Notes: generated by a model from the letters alone, not told the origin. Shown: positions 1 to 12,534, numbered from the stretch's first letter. The stretch: DNA of 64,000 nt from Chrysoporthe austroafricana (GCA_001051155.2 JYIP02000001.1:1302001-1366000); one strand, 5' to 3'. Made by a program: numbers and translations.

Positions 1-3000
1 CGGTCGGACATAGAAGGAGGGCATAAAGCCGCCAGAGGCGTATCCGACGTGCTGGCGACGGTACGGCCGAGGTGGGGATGGACATGGGGTTCCCTGGGGA
101 TGCCTCCTTATTTCTTTCCTTAAGGAGTATTTTATGGGGGCACAGCGTGACTTTCGATTGACCTGGTCGGACATGCACCGATCTTTGTTCTAAAGCCGAA
201 GAATGGTGCTGTGGTCATTCCGATACATGCTGCGTCCGTACGGTACTGGATGTTTCAGCAGGCCCCAGAACCAGGGAACCTCAGCACATCAATTGCACAA
301 CGTCATCAATATGTGCAAGTGACTTGCTCTACCGGTAGCAATGTCGACCCCGAGCTTGAGGCACCATACCAGCATCGTGCAGTATATGGGTCTCTGCCTA
401 ATTCGGATATCAGAGTAGGCTCTACGAATCGACGCTGGCTTCCTGGACACATGAATGAGTTGATGCTTGCCATCGTGAATAGTCTGTGTTAGGATGACTG
501 TTGAGAGCTTCTCCACCTATCAGGTTGACTGGTAGACACGGGCTCTGTCGTAGTATGGTCAGACATCCTCCATCTGCATTTCTGGGCATACATACTTAGA
601 AACTCACTACAACAGCTTCTCCTCTGACATGTGGGGCCAGTGGCCCCAATATAATTCATGTTCAGACAATGTTACATGTGAGGCACTAATAATACAAACA
701 TAGTAGAGGGATGAAGGTCAAGGGGAAGTGAGCTTATGTAATGTACAAAATTAAGCTTACTACCTAGGTACTAAGCATTTAGACTAGGGTATGAGCTGGG
801 GTGATGATATCTAGTAGGTCTAGAAACAACCCTCAGCGGAATTTTAACATAGTCAGGCTGCTTCCAATAGAGTGCCATCTCCCACAAATATTAATATCTA
901 TGGCGATGCAACACACACGACTTGCATCAAATAGATTTCTCCTTCTCAATCACTGCAATTCATAATACCAGTCAGGCAGTTGACTTATTAGTATTCTGTA
1001 AGATTGGACCTGCACACAGGATACCATTAGTTGATATACAAACACCACTGAGAATTATCATAGACTAACGACCACAAGTGTGGCTTTGGTATTACAACCT
1101 TACACACATACAAACAACTATTTTTACTATCCCATTCTAGAGAGACACTTCTGTTTCTTAGTCTAGTGAGAATTATCATATTAAAACACTACATTGAGTG
1201 ACTATTCAGGCTAGCCCAAGAACATACCGGGAAACATCCATTGGAAAGCCTAGTTCACCTACAGAACATTCGACAAATGGGGCGGAATAATCTCAGTGTT
1301 GTGTTCACCATACCATTTAACCGTGGTCCAGCTTTAAGTAGCTCATATGTAAAGGGTATTGCGGATTTCGTAGAACGGGATGGAGGCAAGAGACTATGCT
1401 CAACAGCGGAAATCACGATAGCATGCATAATATATAGCACACAAAGCAATCCAGCGAGAATGTGTAACATGATGTCCTCGCTTCTGGAGTATATTCAGAG
1501 AATAATAATACGATGCTTTCTCTCATACCATGTCAAAGCGAGAGTTCTAGAGACAAATCAGGTCCATTCCATGATAAACGAAGGCCGCCGTAGTCAATGC
1601 ACAGTAGCTATGATGAGCTCAAGTAGTAAACATTCAAGGCGAAAGCACCAGAATTGCAGTATATCCCACGCCGTAGCTAAAGGAACTTCGTCTTGTCCAT
1701 TCATCAGCAGCAAAGTAATTGAGTTTAGCGTCAAAGGGATGGCTGGGAAACAGAGATCTAGAACCTTGCCAGAGATGACGTTTTGAGTCAACGCTCGTTG
1801 AGCACAAGCAGTATGTCCAACTAATAAATCGATAGCAAGGCTCATGTGTCTAGCCTCACACCTAACGTGTTTTATGCGGTCACATCAATCCGCAGGCTCA
1901 ATATATTATAACTGCTACTTAATTAATGCATGCAAGAGCTCCATGCGGAACAGATCAATCACGAAGTCTGCCAGCCCAAGGACGCGAGATGCATGTGGCA
2001 TGCATTGAGATGGTCCAAGGTGAACGCCCGTTTTGTTTGCTTGGTAATTTTATTGCTCTCTTCTTTTCTTCTCTTCCCGCCATCACGGAATATCACGCTA
2101 CAGCGTAAATTTTTCACTATCCAAATCTCCGATGATTCATGCGTGCGGAGCGTGCCCGAGGTAAACTAGGGGAGACCCAGAAGGCGTCCACACTTTCATC
2201 TTATCAGATGGTGCCCATCTTATCAGATCTGAGCTGCCCAATTACCCTGGCAGACGTGGATACTAGGGGTGGGTCTCGTCTAAATTTTGACCGATCATAG
2301 TAGAAACTTCGACGATCGGATCTCCTAATGTGGCCTCATCAAAGGACGAGTGAGCGTATGGGACCCGAAATAGCTGGGGCAAAATGTGCCGATGTCGGTT
2401 CCCTGAAAGGCAGCTGCTATTCTTGCAATATCATGATTCTGAGTTTTCGTATCGACTTAGTTCCTCTACTGTTGATCCTATCTATAAGGCGAATCAGGAA
2501 AATAGGATCTGGTCCGTGGAAAGACTTCATGGCCGCGAGGATGGGTCCATCGAGGGTCTAACACATAATAGGTAATATATATATAAGCATTTCATAACCC
2601 TTAGAATGGACAAGGTCTGGCCTCTTGGCAACACAAGTGCACGGCAAGACCCGCCCCGTTAGTAAGCTTGGCGATCTCGGTGCCTTGGAAGTGGATTCCC
2701 TGGTTTCGCCATGACGGAAGAGGCGAGGCAAGTTTCCAAGGTTTTCAGATCCTGAATCATCTACCGTGTGAGTACCAGAGCCATACCTGCTTGGACAATC
2801 CAGCAATGGATGGCAGAAAGCTTGCCCGACACAGAGGTAGACACTAGGTGTGGCAGGAACGGGGCGTCACTATTTATCTATGTATTGCTGGAGGATCGAC
2901 ACTGGTCTGCTGAGCTGACAAGTAGAAATCACTATATATCAAGGTCCGGTCACATTGACGTCTCCTCAGTAATTAATAGGTATCAAGCAGTGGTGACCCA

Positions 3001-3416
3001 CCAAGGCCTTGTTTAAGCTCTCTTACAAATCGCGTTCAAGCTTTATGTCAGTGAGGCTTTTTCAGGCCATCCATGCTATCCATGCTATTTCTGTGGATAT
3101 CGTGCCAAATACAGCGTCCTCATGGGCGATCATAGGCGCGAGATATATCCTTACCCAGTACATCCACTGTCATGGATGAAAGGCCGAGTGGTTGTACATG
3201 GAGTGTGGACATCTCGGCGACTTACTTTGATGAAAGGTTCCATTGTAAAAGGAAAAAAAATTCAACGTCTCCGGTCCAACACCGACGCTACCGAGGATGT
3301 CAAAGATGCCAGTTCCATGACCATGAATATTAAATAGCTGCTGTTTGCTACTCAACGACCGACCTAGCGGTCCACCACGAACCACGACATCCACACCCGG
3401 CAACCAAACCAACAGT
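1..3416. other. Gene-poor AT-rich stretch
   Basis: I see no gene that can be supported here. Open frames are short, mostly lack ATG starts, and none shows a recognisable motif. The palindrome TACCTAGGTA lies at 761-770. The minus strand between about 1255 and 1845 carries two stretches rich in hydrophobic residues that might be a decayed membrane-protein gene (see findings). The last hundred bases are the probable promoter and 5' leader of the GMC oxidoreductase. Confidence 0.6.
761..770. repeat. TACCTAGGTA palindrome, copy 1
   Basis: Perfect 10-bp palindrome in intergenic DNA, one of four identical copies in the window (761, 5341, 23116, 47682). Function unknown. Confidence 0.8.
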
Positions 3417-5236
3417 ATGTCGATCATGCGAGGCCTTTTAACCAGCACCCTGGCAGCTGCTGCCTCCTTTGGCAGTGCTTCGGCAGCTTGCTCGAAGAGC
3501 CGGGCAGCCGTAGTCACCTCCAACAACACAACTGGCTATGACTACATTATCGTGGGTGGTGGTCCCTCGGGAATCGTCGCAGCTACGCGTCTTGCTCAGT
3601 CCTCGAGCAAGAACGTGCTTCTCCTCTCCCGTGGACAAGGCCCGACCGTACAAACGGGTGCAGTCGGTACGGTGGGATGGAATGAAAGTCTTACTCCCAT
3701 CGACGTGCCTGGTCTTTCCACGGCAGTGAGCGACTATAAAGTTGGGAATGAGAGCCTGTACAGTGCATACTTGTGCACTGATGTCACGGACGCTTACGCG
3801 CCTTGCGTCTTCGGAGGTGGTGCTACCTTTAACTGTAAGTGCCCCGATTCCTCATACTTTTTAGAAGACTATGCCTTCTTTTCATCCAAGAGGGTTGGCA
3901 TTGACATAGCTAAATAGACATGGTGTTCCCCCACCCTCCTAACCATGATTTCGATGACAAGTGGCCTATGGGATGGAAATGGAATGATGTGTCAGAGGCG
4001 GCGGATCGAGTCTGGAGCCTTAACCCGGGAACCTCGTTGCCAAGCAAGGACGGTAAGCGGTACGACCAAGGAATGTACCAGACAGTGTCCAAGTTCCTCG
4101 ATTCCCAAGGCTGGTCGTCCGTCAACTCTAGTGCGGAACGAAACAAGAAGACCAAGGTGTACAGCTACCCGAACTGGGACATTGGCAATCAAGAGCGCGT
4201 CGGCCCTTTGAGAACCTACCTCCCCCTGGCCGAGGAGCTCGACAACTTCGCCTACCAATTGAACTCCACCGTTCGCCGCGTCATCCGTGACGGAAGCCAG
4301 GCTACTGGCGTTGAGGTTGAGACTGAGTCTGGCGCCATCCAGACTGTAAGCTTGAACGCTGGCGGCAAGATCATTCTGGCTGCCGGTCCCTGGGGAACTC
4401 CTCGTATCCTTTTCAACTCTGGCATTGGCCCTGTCGACCAGATCGATACCGTCGCAAATGGTACGACTGGAATTACTCTGCCGCCCAAGAAGGACTGGAT
4501 CGAGCTCCCTGTCGGACAGGCCATCAAGGATCATCCTATCTTCACTTTCTACGCTCAGACTCCCGATAACTGGACCTCATTCAACGTCACCACTGTCGTT
4601 GATGGCACCGACACCGCTGATATTGACCTATATGAGAGCGCAGGTTCTGGCGTTCTGGCTCAAGGATACCACCGCCTGATCTTCTGGACGTCCAACGTTG
4701 CCTCAGATAACATCACCCGATACTATCAAGGTTCAGCCAGCCCCCAGGGTCCAGGCCTCTTCCTCATCAAGGGGTACCTGACTCACGGCGCGACCTCATC
4801 TGGAAAGATGGGCATCAGTGCCAATGGCGATGTTGGCTTTACTCAGGTACCTTACCTCCAAGATGCTGGTGATAAGGAGGGTGCTACCATGTTCATTGAG
4901 GAGATGCTAGAAAGCATGTCCTCCTACCAAGGCTGGGAGCTGGCTGATGGGTACACCAACGTCTCGTACATTCTGTCCAAGTACAGCCAGGGCGACCACT
5001 ACGTTGGATCTACGAATATTGGTACTGATGCCAGTACCTCCGTGGTGAGCGCCGACGACGTCAGAGTCTGGGGGATGGATAACCTGCACATCGTGGACTC
5101 AAGCATCCACGCCGACCTTCCTACCGGAAACACTCAGGCCATCACCATGGTCGTTGCCGAGAAGGCAGTTGAGAAGATTATCGCTGCCGCTGCCAACTCA
5201 ACCTCAGCTCCCCTGCTGAAGCGCCGCGAGCTTTGA
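3417..5236 (+). CDS. Secreted GMC oxidoreductase, cellobiose dehydrogenase flavodomain-like
   Basis: Two exons, 3417-3834 and 3918-5236, joined in phase (T|AC) across an 83-nt GTAAGT..TAG intron; 578 residues. An N-terminal hydrophobic segment (about 1-24, ending ASA-A) looks like a signal peptide; the ATG at 3417 is chosen because it starts this segment, while the frame is open upstream. The FAD/ADP-binding loop GGGPSG lies near residues 47-52, after DYIIV. The C-terminal block GDHYVGSTNIGTD (His near 500) and PTGNTQA (Asn near 544) match the His/Asn catalytic pair of the GMC family as in cellobiose dehydrogenase flavodomains (CAZy AA3_1). No cytochrome domain precedes it. Inferred role: extracellular FAD-dependent oxidation of a sugar or alcohol. 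The substrate cannot be read from the sequence. Confidence 0.9.
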
Positions 5237-6870
5237 ATTACGTTGGATGGACAGAACATCATATAATTTGATGCCAATGCCTACCTTTACAAGCCTTTTC
5301 TTGTACATAGCATGAAATCTTGACGTACAAGTCACTTCAATACCTAGGTATCCACCTCGAGCGAAATGGCTCGACCAAGGTCATTGCTTGTGTTTATATT
5401 AGATGCGTATGAGATATTCACACCAAATTTAGTGCATTCTAATACTATCACTTGAACACGATCCAGTGGGGTCTTTCGCAATAAGACTAAGAAGCAGATG
5501 ACCAAATTCCGTGGAAATATCCACGAGCAATTAGCTGGGGCAAGCGATATTTTATGAAACCATGCAAAGAAACACAACTTAGATATGATTTTCCCAACGG
5601 CGCGGTGGAATCGGCTACGGCCAGAACTACCTTAGTAGAGGTCGTATCTTTCAACCTTTAAGGGGCAGCTCAAACAGATTCTGACTAAGGTGTACGTTTA
5701 TCCAATTCGTACTCGGAATATGTATTTATCTTGTTCATACTGTGACAATTACCTGACAGCAGTGGCTGAGAATATCGTAACTTTGAGAGATTTATAGACA
5801 AACAATGCGCAAATGAAGAGATAAAGTATCGTGAGAAATAGAGATGTCAAACATTTAGGTAACTGCTGTAATGTCAGACCAGCTCAAGCTGAAGTATGTT
5901 AGTCGTAGCCAACCTGTGTAAATGTCGAGGATAAGTGATGAGAGACATAACACTAGAAGTTCAGTACTATAATCATGCACTACTAGGCTAATGTTTAATA
6001 TGTATTTCTTTCATCTTCGGTGACCAGAATTCTAACTCCAGCATCCAAACTGAAACACAAATTCTCCCACAAATACTCAGACTACTGTATCATGTAAGAC
6101 ACGTTTTGGTAATGCTAACGCTTGACTACTAACGGTAACAACCCTTTCAACGAGTTATCTAGACCTGGACCAACTCCTAGGATGGAGTTTTCGCCTCAAC
6201 CATGGTAAACATTGCCACTAAAAATCAGCAATTTGGTGTTGAATTTGTGGTATTCTATTTAAGTACCCTAAGAGATCTCATCAGACCTTCATGAGTTCTC
6301 TACGGTCCCTCCCCCTGCAAACAAAGGTTTCATCTCGGTAGCTACTGACATCTATGTCCCCAAGCCATACATTTGAGCAACTAGGGTCAGCCACTTTCAT
6401 GTCATCACAGAGAGGCACGTCATTCAAACACATACAAGTGATTCTGAATGAAACTGTAGCACAGAGTGACAATCTAGGCTTCTGTATCACCAAGGCAGGC
6501 TCAAGCACACCTGGAAGCTCGACAATTTTGATATCTTTCTGCTACCTAGAATGCAACATCGTCGCTCCTAACAGCACCAAGAATCCCTCTGGGGGAAGTC
6601 GCATTCTAGCAAGGATCTAAGCTGCTAGGGAACTGGAGCCCCGTTCATGGCAGAGACTGATAGGGGATCGATCTTTTCAACAGTAGTCTAGACGTGTCAT
6701 TTGGCACCCCTTGGTCAAATTTCCAGGTGACATTAAGTAATTGAAAACTATTCTCTAGGGATATCTGCGTTCTGACTTGTCTGTGAGGTCCCACCTAACG
6801 GCGGAGCCCGACTAGTAGAGCTGCTGGCTTCATAGACCAGCCTCGCCCAGAGATGCATGGTCACTCAATT
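5237..6870. other. AT-rich intergenic stretch
   Basis: Contains the second TACCTAGGTA palindrome at 5341-5350, just past the GMC gene. A minus-strand cysteine-bearing frame (6281-6508) reads protein-like but has no ATG start and an upstream in-frame stop, so it is not called. Nothing else is recognised. Confidence 0.6.
5341..5350. repeat. TACCTAGGTA palindrome, copy 2
   Basis: Second identical copy of the 10-bp palindrome, about 105 bp downstream of the GMC oxidoreductase stop codon. Confidence 0.8.
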
Positions 6871-6958
6871 TCCGATATGGTGTAGTGGCTAACATTCCGC
6901 GTTTTCAAAATCTCTTTGAACCTCCGCGGCGCCCGGGGTTCGATCCCCAGTTTCGGAG
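6871..6958 (+). tRNA. tRNA-Glu (UUC) with 16-nt intron
   Basis: Acceptor 5' strand TCCGATA at 6871-6877, D-arm box GTGTAGTGGCTAA, anticodon stem CCGCG (6897-6901) with CGCGG (6925-6929), T-loop TTCGATC, and 3' strand TTTCGGA plus discriminator G at 6958. The anticodon TTC (6904-6906) is followed by A37 and then an intron, 6908-6923, at the canonical position. The intron contains TTTGAA, which pairs with TTCAAA over the anticodon, the usual anticodon-intron pairing. The mature form would be 72 nt before CCA addition. Odd points: one mismatch in the acceptor stem (T6-T67) and one in the T-stem (G50-A64), so the gene may be weakened or drifting towards a pseudogene. Confidence 0.85.
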
Positions 6959-7909
6959 TGTTTTCAACGTGTTAATGATGACTGCCTTGCGAGAGCGTGC
7001 TGTGATCTACTATTTTTGGGGGGGGGGGAGTTGAAATCAACGGGCACCTTGGAGGCAAGGCAGTATCTACAGGTACAACACTACTAGACAGTCTGAATTT
7101 TGTCATATACTAACAGGAATTCTTGTTTCTGATAGCTTTTGTTTCTGAGTGATTGTTAAGAGACATCTCTCAAGCGCGTATGCGTGGAATATGGAACAAT
7201 CATTCCGTCGCTTCTCGTACTGACTATGACCAGAGTACCTCGCGCAAATCGCAAGAGCGATACATTATGACTTTTATAATGACATACCTAGAGCCGAAGA
7301 AGCTCGTTCTCCATGGCTTCGCTCTAGGGACCTCCATTACCGATGCGCCAGTTATTGTTCCGGAGATCCGGATGTCCGACATTTCACGGGTACTAAAGTC
7401 ATTGCATGTAGGAACAACTTAGAGCGTGAGTAGGGGACCGGTGCATCGATGGCGTATAATAGATAGTAAGACAAAGTCTCGTACAAGTTCAAGAGTGTTG
7501 TTGAGTCTGTATTTATTTCCGTATCCCGTCTAGATGGAGACAGGGGAGGCTGCTAGATGCCCCGGGGCTACGGTGATTTAAAACATCCTGCCAGCAATGG
7601 TCGAAAGAAATAGAAGAGATACGATTCTGTCTCACATAGAAACAATGACGCAAATTACCATACGTAGTACTGCTTTCCGAATTTAGCGGCCAGTATCTTG
7701 GTTTTCGTCGCCCTACGTCTTGTCTCCACGTCCGCCAAGCGGGCCGCGCCGCGAGGCTCAAAAGTTAAAACACCACCTACCTCCCCACACCTGAGATCTC
7801 CACGCAACACCTTTCGCTTCTCAGACACTGCGGGGGAAAATATCGAAACCACGAGCCATCCCTTACAGTTGTCTTCCTGGAGCTGCGCGAGGCTCACCAA
7901 GAGGCTGCA
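6959..7909. other. Intergenic, with an 11-G run
   Basis: A homopolymer of 11 G lies at 7018-7028. No gene is supported. The last 200 bases before 7910 are more GC-rich and are the likely promoter of the next gene. Confidence 0.55.
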
Positions 7910-8797
7910 ATGCAGGAACTAGACATCCTCATCCTCGGCGCGGGCTGGACTGCGACCTTCCTAATCCCGCTGCTCCGCGAGCACAAACTCCTCTTCGCGG
8001 CGACCACATCTGACGGCCGCCAGGTAGCAGGCTCAGCGACAATCAGGTGGAATTTCGACCCCTCGGCTTCTGGACCAGATCTGAAGGGGTCCTTTGGGAG
8101 CCTCCCCCGGGCGCGACATATCCTGGTCGTCTTCCCGCTCAAGGGCGAGGGGCAGAGCGAGCTTCTCATGCGGACGTACACGGCGACGCATGGCGAGGAG
8201 AGTGACTTCCGCTTCATCCAGCTCGGCAGCGCGGGCATCTGGCAGTCCGACCCGGCGCAGAGGCCGTGGCTGGACCGGAAAAGCCCGTACGAGAGCACTA
8301 GCCCGAGGGCCGTGGCGGAGGATGAGTTGCTCGGCTTGGGAGGTTGTGTGCTCAACCTCGCGGGCCTATGGGGCGGGTCGAGGGACGCGCGGCACTGGGT
8401 TGACCGCGTGGCGCCGACGAAGGATGCCGTCAGAGGGAAGACGAGTCTACATATGATTCACGGTGTGGATGTGGCAAGACTGATCCTGGCAGTGATGAGA
8501 AAGAGCGAAAAGGGCGAGTGGGAGAAGGCCGGGAAGGGTCAGAGATGGATGGTTACTGATGGATTCGTGTATGACTGGTGGAGTCTGTTTGCTGGATGGG
8601 CTGAAGGCCAGAAGGATGAAGGAGCGAAGATTGATACGGAGCCCATCAGGCAGGCCCGCTGGGTTTACGAGCTCATGGAGGAGCGAGGCGTGAGGGCGCT
8701 GCCGAGATCCATGGAGGTGTTGGGTCGCTGCTACGATTCCAGAGAGCTGTGGCAGACGCTGGGCATTGCACCTCTCAAGGCAGGCCTTGGGCTGTGA
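7910..8797 (+). CDS. NAD(P)-binding Rossmann protein, YeeZ/extended-SDR-like
   Basis: Single exon, 295 residues, starting at the ATG at 7910. The N-terminus DILILGAGWTATFLIPLL is a beta-strand plus glycine-rich nucleotide loop (GAGWTA) at residues 5-12, as in atypical SDR/YeeZ-type epimerase-like proteins. A central segment (about residues 145-160) with LNLAGLWGG and a downstream MIHGVDVARLIL block match the usual layout of the YeeZ-like family, where the protein binds NAD(P) but the reaction is generally unknown. No signal peptide or membrane segment. High third-position GC, unlike the AT-rich DNA to its left. The family is assigned with moderate certainty; no substrate is suggested. Confidence 0.8.
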   Translation: MQELDILILGAGWTATFLIPLLREHKLLFAATTSDGRQVAGSATIRWNFDPSASGPDLKGSFGSLPRARHILVVFPLKGEGQSELLMRTYTATHGEESDFRFIQLGSAGIWQSDPAQRPWLDRKSPYESTSPRAVAEDELLGLGGCVLNLAGLWGGSRDARHWVDRVAPTKDAVRGKTSLHMIHGVDVARLILAVMRKSEKGEWEKAGKGQRWMVTDGFVYDWWSLFAGWAEGQKDEGAKIDTEPIRQARWVYELMEERGVRALPRSMEVLGRCYDSRELWQTLGIAPLKAGLGL

Positions 8798-9660
8798 GTT
8801 GCTGTCTGCTGCCTGTCGACGCTCAGCGAGATTGTCACGAAAAGCAGGCAGTCGAAGCCATCCTGCCGGCCAACAGTCAGATAATGATTTCGCGCCAGCT
8901 GAAGTGGTGGCCTCATTGATAACAACCACTTTACTCGGACTTGGCCCTTCATCCCAAATAGTCTGCATGAACAATCGGTAATGCGCGCACTCGGATCTCT
9001 TGAGACAGCTAGAATGCAATGCGAAAGAACATAGGAATCCAGGCAGCGTGCAGTCCCTAACTCCAACAATACTAGGCGTGATACGCAGCCGTGCAGACTC
9101 TCCGAAGTCATGACGTATACCATCCGTAGAGTCAGAACTTGGAATAGCGCCAGCGCAAAACGTCTCTGCAGCCCATCGCCAGCGCGGACCGCATGCGCAG
9201 CTAGAGATACACGTGGCGTAGTAAAGACAGCTTAGTCTCACGTCATTGATATATCGAGTTGTCCGGCCTCCGTATCCTGACCGATCATGATACTTCGAGA
9301 GACGTACAGGGAATTTGCGCTTCTGCTATCATAGATGCAGGAGGAAACAACCACGAAGTGCACCCTCTACAGTACTTTATATTTGCGAATGTGGCACGAA
9401 GGACCAATCCGCAGAGCCTCAAATGCAGCCTAACGTCAGCGGCCAATCGTCGTGGACCGCTCGAGGCACCGCACTGCTGCATAGGTCATCGATGGGGAGC
9501 CGCCTGCCCCTCGGTGTCATGACTATAGATGACGAGCCTTTAACTCGTACATATGCTTATCAGAGGATAGGCCGCCTCTCCTCTGTTCCCCCAACATCTT
9601 CCACGAACTGCCAACGTGGATCCCCTATCTGCCGACGAAGCCACCATCCCCCTTCTCACC
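8798..9660. other. Intergenic, promoter side of MFS gene
   Basis: No gene supported. An in-frame extension of the MFS gene upstream to 9616 begins with GTG rather than ATG, so this stretch is taken as 5' leader and promoter. Confidence 0.55.
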
Positions 9661-11625
9661 ATGGCTAGCCACAGCCAACCCGAGCCCTACTGGGACAACG
9701 CCATCGACCATAAATCCCCAGTTGTGACGCCCACCCGGATCTTCTCACCGACTGAGGAAGAACCCGACTATACTTCGCGGTCCTACTCACTCGCCACGGT
9801 CCTCGCGAACCCGGACCTGGACGGACTGAGCCTGTACGACAAGAAGTGTGTTCTGGTGAATCGCGAGATCGATGCCATGGGGATGGGGAGATACCAGTGG
9901 TATATTTGGGGACTCTGCGGATTCGGGTACATGCTAGACCTGCTGTGGGCACAGGCTTTTGGGTTGACGCTGAGTCCGCTACAGCAGGAGCTAGGGTTCG
10001 GCGATGGCGAGAGTGGTAACATCTCGACGAGCTTCAATGCGGGCTTGACGGCTGGGGCGTTCATCTGGGGTGTAATGAGTGACTTGATCGGTATGCTTGG
10101 CCCTTCGTATCATCGTCCGGAGCTGTGGTTCTGGAAGTCAAGGTTCGCTAATTGGTGATGAATCCCCAGGTCGGAGATGGGCCTTCAACCTTACCTGCCT
10201 CTTCTCGTCAGTCTTTGGGCTGTGCCTGGGCGCTTCCAACAACTACACGACCTTCTTGGTGTTGACGGCGTTCGTAGGATTCGGCGTTGGCGGCAACATC
10301 CCTATCGACACAACCATCACGCTCGAGTTCATCCCACAGAACAAGCGCTTCCTTCTCGCAACCCTCTCCATCTTCCAGCCCATCGGCGTGGTCCTCTGTT
10401 CTGTCATCGCCTTTGTCTTCATCCCGACTATGTCATGCAGCCCCAATTTCTCCGAGGCCGACCCCCTCCCTAGCTGCGCGGTGCCGGGGCTGGGCCCCGG
10501 TGCACCGTGCTGCGGGCGCCGCAACAACATGGGCTGGCGGTATCTCCTCTTCACGCTCGGCGCCATCACCCTCGCCGTCTTCTGCCTGCGCTTCTTCGTG
10601 TTCCGCTTCCGCGAGTCACCCAAATTCCTCATCTACAAAGGCCAGGACGAGGAGGCCATCCGGGTCGTGCAGCACATCGCCAAGACCAACGGGCGCGAGT
10701 GCCGGCTCAGCCTGGCGGCCTTCGAGGCGCTGAAGACCGGGAGCGCCTCTGCTAGCATAGGTGATAGCCAGCTTGATCCTCCCAGCAGGGGGAGCACAGA
10801 AGGCGGGCAGAGCGCGCGGGTGGCCTTCGATCGCACGCCGAGCGGGAATGTGCTGAGTAACGGGCTGAGCACGTTCAGGCGGATGAAGCCGACCAAGAAG
10901 AAGGTGGTGGCCGAGACGGATCGGTATATGATGTTGTTTTCGAGCGTGAGCATGGCAAGGTTAACTATCTTGGTGTGGCTTACTTACATCATGGACTTCT
11001 GGGGGTTCACTGTCGCTGGTGGGTATACTTTGCGCTCTCTCGTCTGGAGCGCTGTCTGAGACAACATACTGATCAATGGTCGCGACCAGGATTCTACCTG
11101 CCCCGCATTCTCGCCCTGAAAAACAGTTCCGCCTCCAAGTCCCTCTCCTTCACCTACGCGTCCTACATCTACACCTACGCGCCCGGCATCCTAGGCGTAC
11201 TCGCCGGCGCGACCATGTACCACGTCCCGCGCCTCGGCCGCAAGTGGACCATGACCATCTCCTCGGCTCTGATGGGCACCTCCATCATCCTCTTCTCGAC
11301 CGTCGACACCGTTGCCAAGAACCTGGGCCTGTTCACCATGGAGTACTTCTTCCAGTCCATGTTCAACGCCGTGCTGTATGGCTGGACGCCCGAGGCGTTC
11401 CCGGCGCCCGTGCGCGGCACCGCCTGCGGCGTCGCCAGCTTCTGGGGTCGCCTATTCGGGATCGTGAGCCCCCTGATCGCACAGAGCCTGTATGGGAACA
11501 GCACCACGGGAGACGGGAACGTCAACGCGGTCTTGTATCTCGCGGGCGGGGTCACGTTGGGGTGTGTGGTGAGCACGGCGCTGTTGCCAACCAAGAGACT
11601 GGAATCTTCAGATGGGAAGTCATAG
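9661..11625 (+). CDS. MFS transporter, SV2/sugar-transporter-like
   Basis: Three exons, 9661-10090, 10170-11018 and 11090-11625, with introns of 79 and 71 nt (GTATGC..CAG, GTGGGT..CAG) that restore MSDLIG-RRWAFN and FTVAG-FYLPRI in phase; 604 residues. The ATG at 9661 is in a strong CACCATGG context. About 12 membrane segments are visible, with the GFGVGGNIPIDTT signature of SV2-related major facilitators after the first membrane cluster, and a long charged, Ser/Gly-rich loop in the middle (about residues 340-410). Many fungal proteins of this type are annotated as sugar or organic-anion transporters; the real substrate is unknown. A plasma-membrane position is likely. It lies head-to-tail with the Rossmann protein, about 860 bp apart, so a shared transcript is unlikely. 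Confidence 0.88.
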
Positions 11626-12534
11626 GCTGGGCCCGCGGACCGTGCCTATAAGGACCGGAGATGCTCACATACATTCAAATATAGTGATTATGGGAATCTA
11701 TGATCAACTGCCTCGACTGTGGTCGACACTTCGAAGTGTGCTGTTTTGAGTGGACTGCTTGACTCAAATCTAGCATCAGTGGCCCGAAACATCCTATAAA
11801 TGCAAAGTGATTTGCGAAACGAGAAGGAACAGGTCCTGAACGGTCTGTAGGATAACAGTGGCAGCATGTGTTGTGACTTGGCTCTTGTTAAGAAACTGGC
11901 CCGACCAAAGGCGTAATTCAGTTCGGCCAGAAGAGATGGGTAGATTAGAGCCTTCATTAGAGAGAGTGAGGAGTTTAGGGAGTTTCCATCAGTAAGGGAT
12001 TCTAGCTAGATAAGAAGTCCTCGTAAGAATGCTGTCATGATTAGAGAATTTGCCCTCTTCAGACGGTCTTTGTCAATGAGTCGTTCTCGTTAGGTAAGGG
12101 TCCTAACAAATTCACCTTCAAGAGGGTGGTCCTAGCAGCAAAACGTTTTCAGGGGCAGTAGACGTGGCCAGGAGGCTTGCACCTGTACGGACTACTGTGT
12201 TTCCTTGGTCCGGATAGAAACATGCAGGTCAACGAATGTGTCTTATTCAGTCACCTTGCTATGGAATTGTCATTTTCTGTCACACACGATACAAAGACCA
12301 AGGGGGCACCTCCGTTGTGGTATCCCCTCGATCCATCAAACCAATACTTTGCTCCTCAGTGCAAGAGAAATTCGACTCGCGGAATGTCATCGAGCAGTCC
12401 ATCTCCGACCAACCTAGACTAATTGTTCTGCATGGTATTTTTTGGTTGAAAACATCCAGCGTGAACCCCAAAACGCCGAGATGAGTGTTGCATTCTGCAT
12501 GAGAAACCGCCATTCCCGTTCACTAGACAGGTGC
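11626..12534. other. Intergenic between convergent MFS and ISU1 genes
   Basis: A minus-strand 89-codon frame with an ATG at 11957 ends at 11688 but shows no motif and lies in AT-rich sequence; I do not call it. Otherwise this is 3' flanking DNA of two convergent genes. Confidence 0.5.

Noticed and set aside
1241..1786. 181-codon plus-strand frame in AT-rich DNA
   Set aside because: No ATG at the start, low complexity of hydrophobic/Ser residues without motif, and competing minus-strand sense.
9616..9660. Upstream start of the SV2-type MFS gene at 9616
   Set aside because: The codon there is GTG; the first ATG, in strong CACCATGG context, is 9661.
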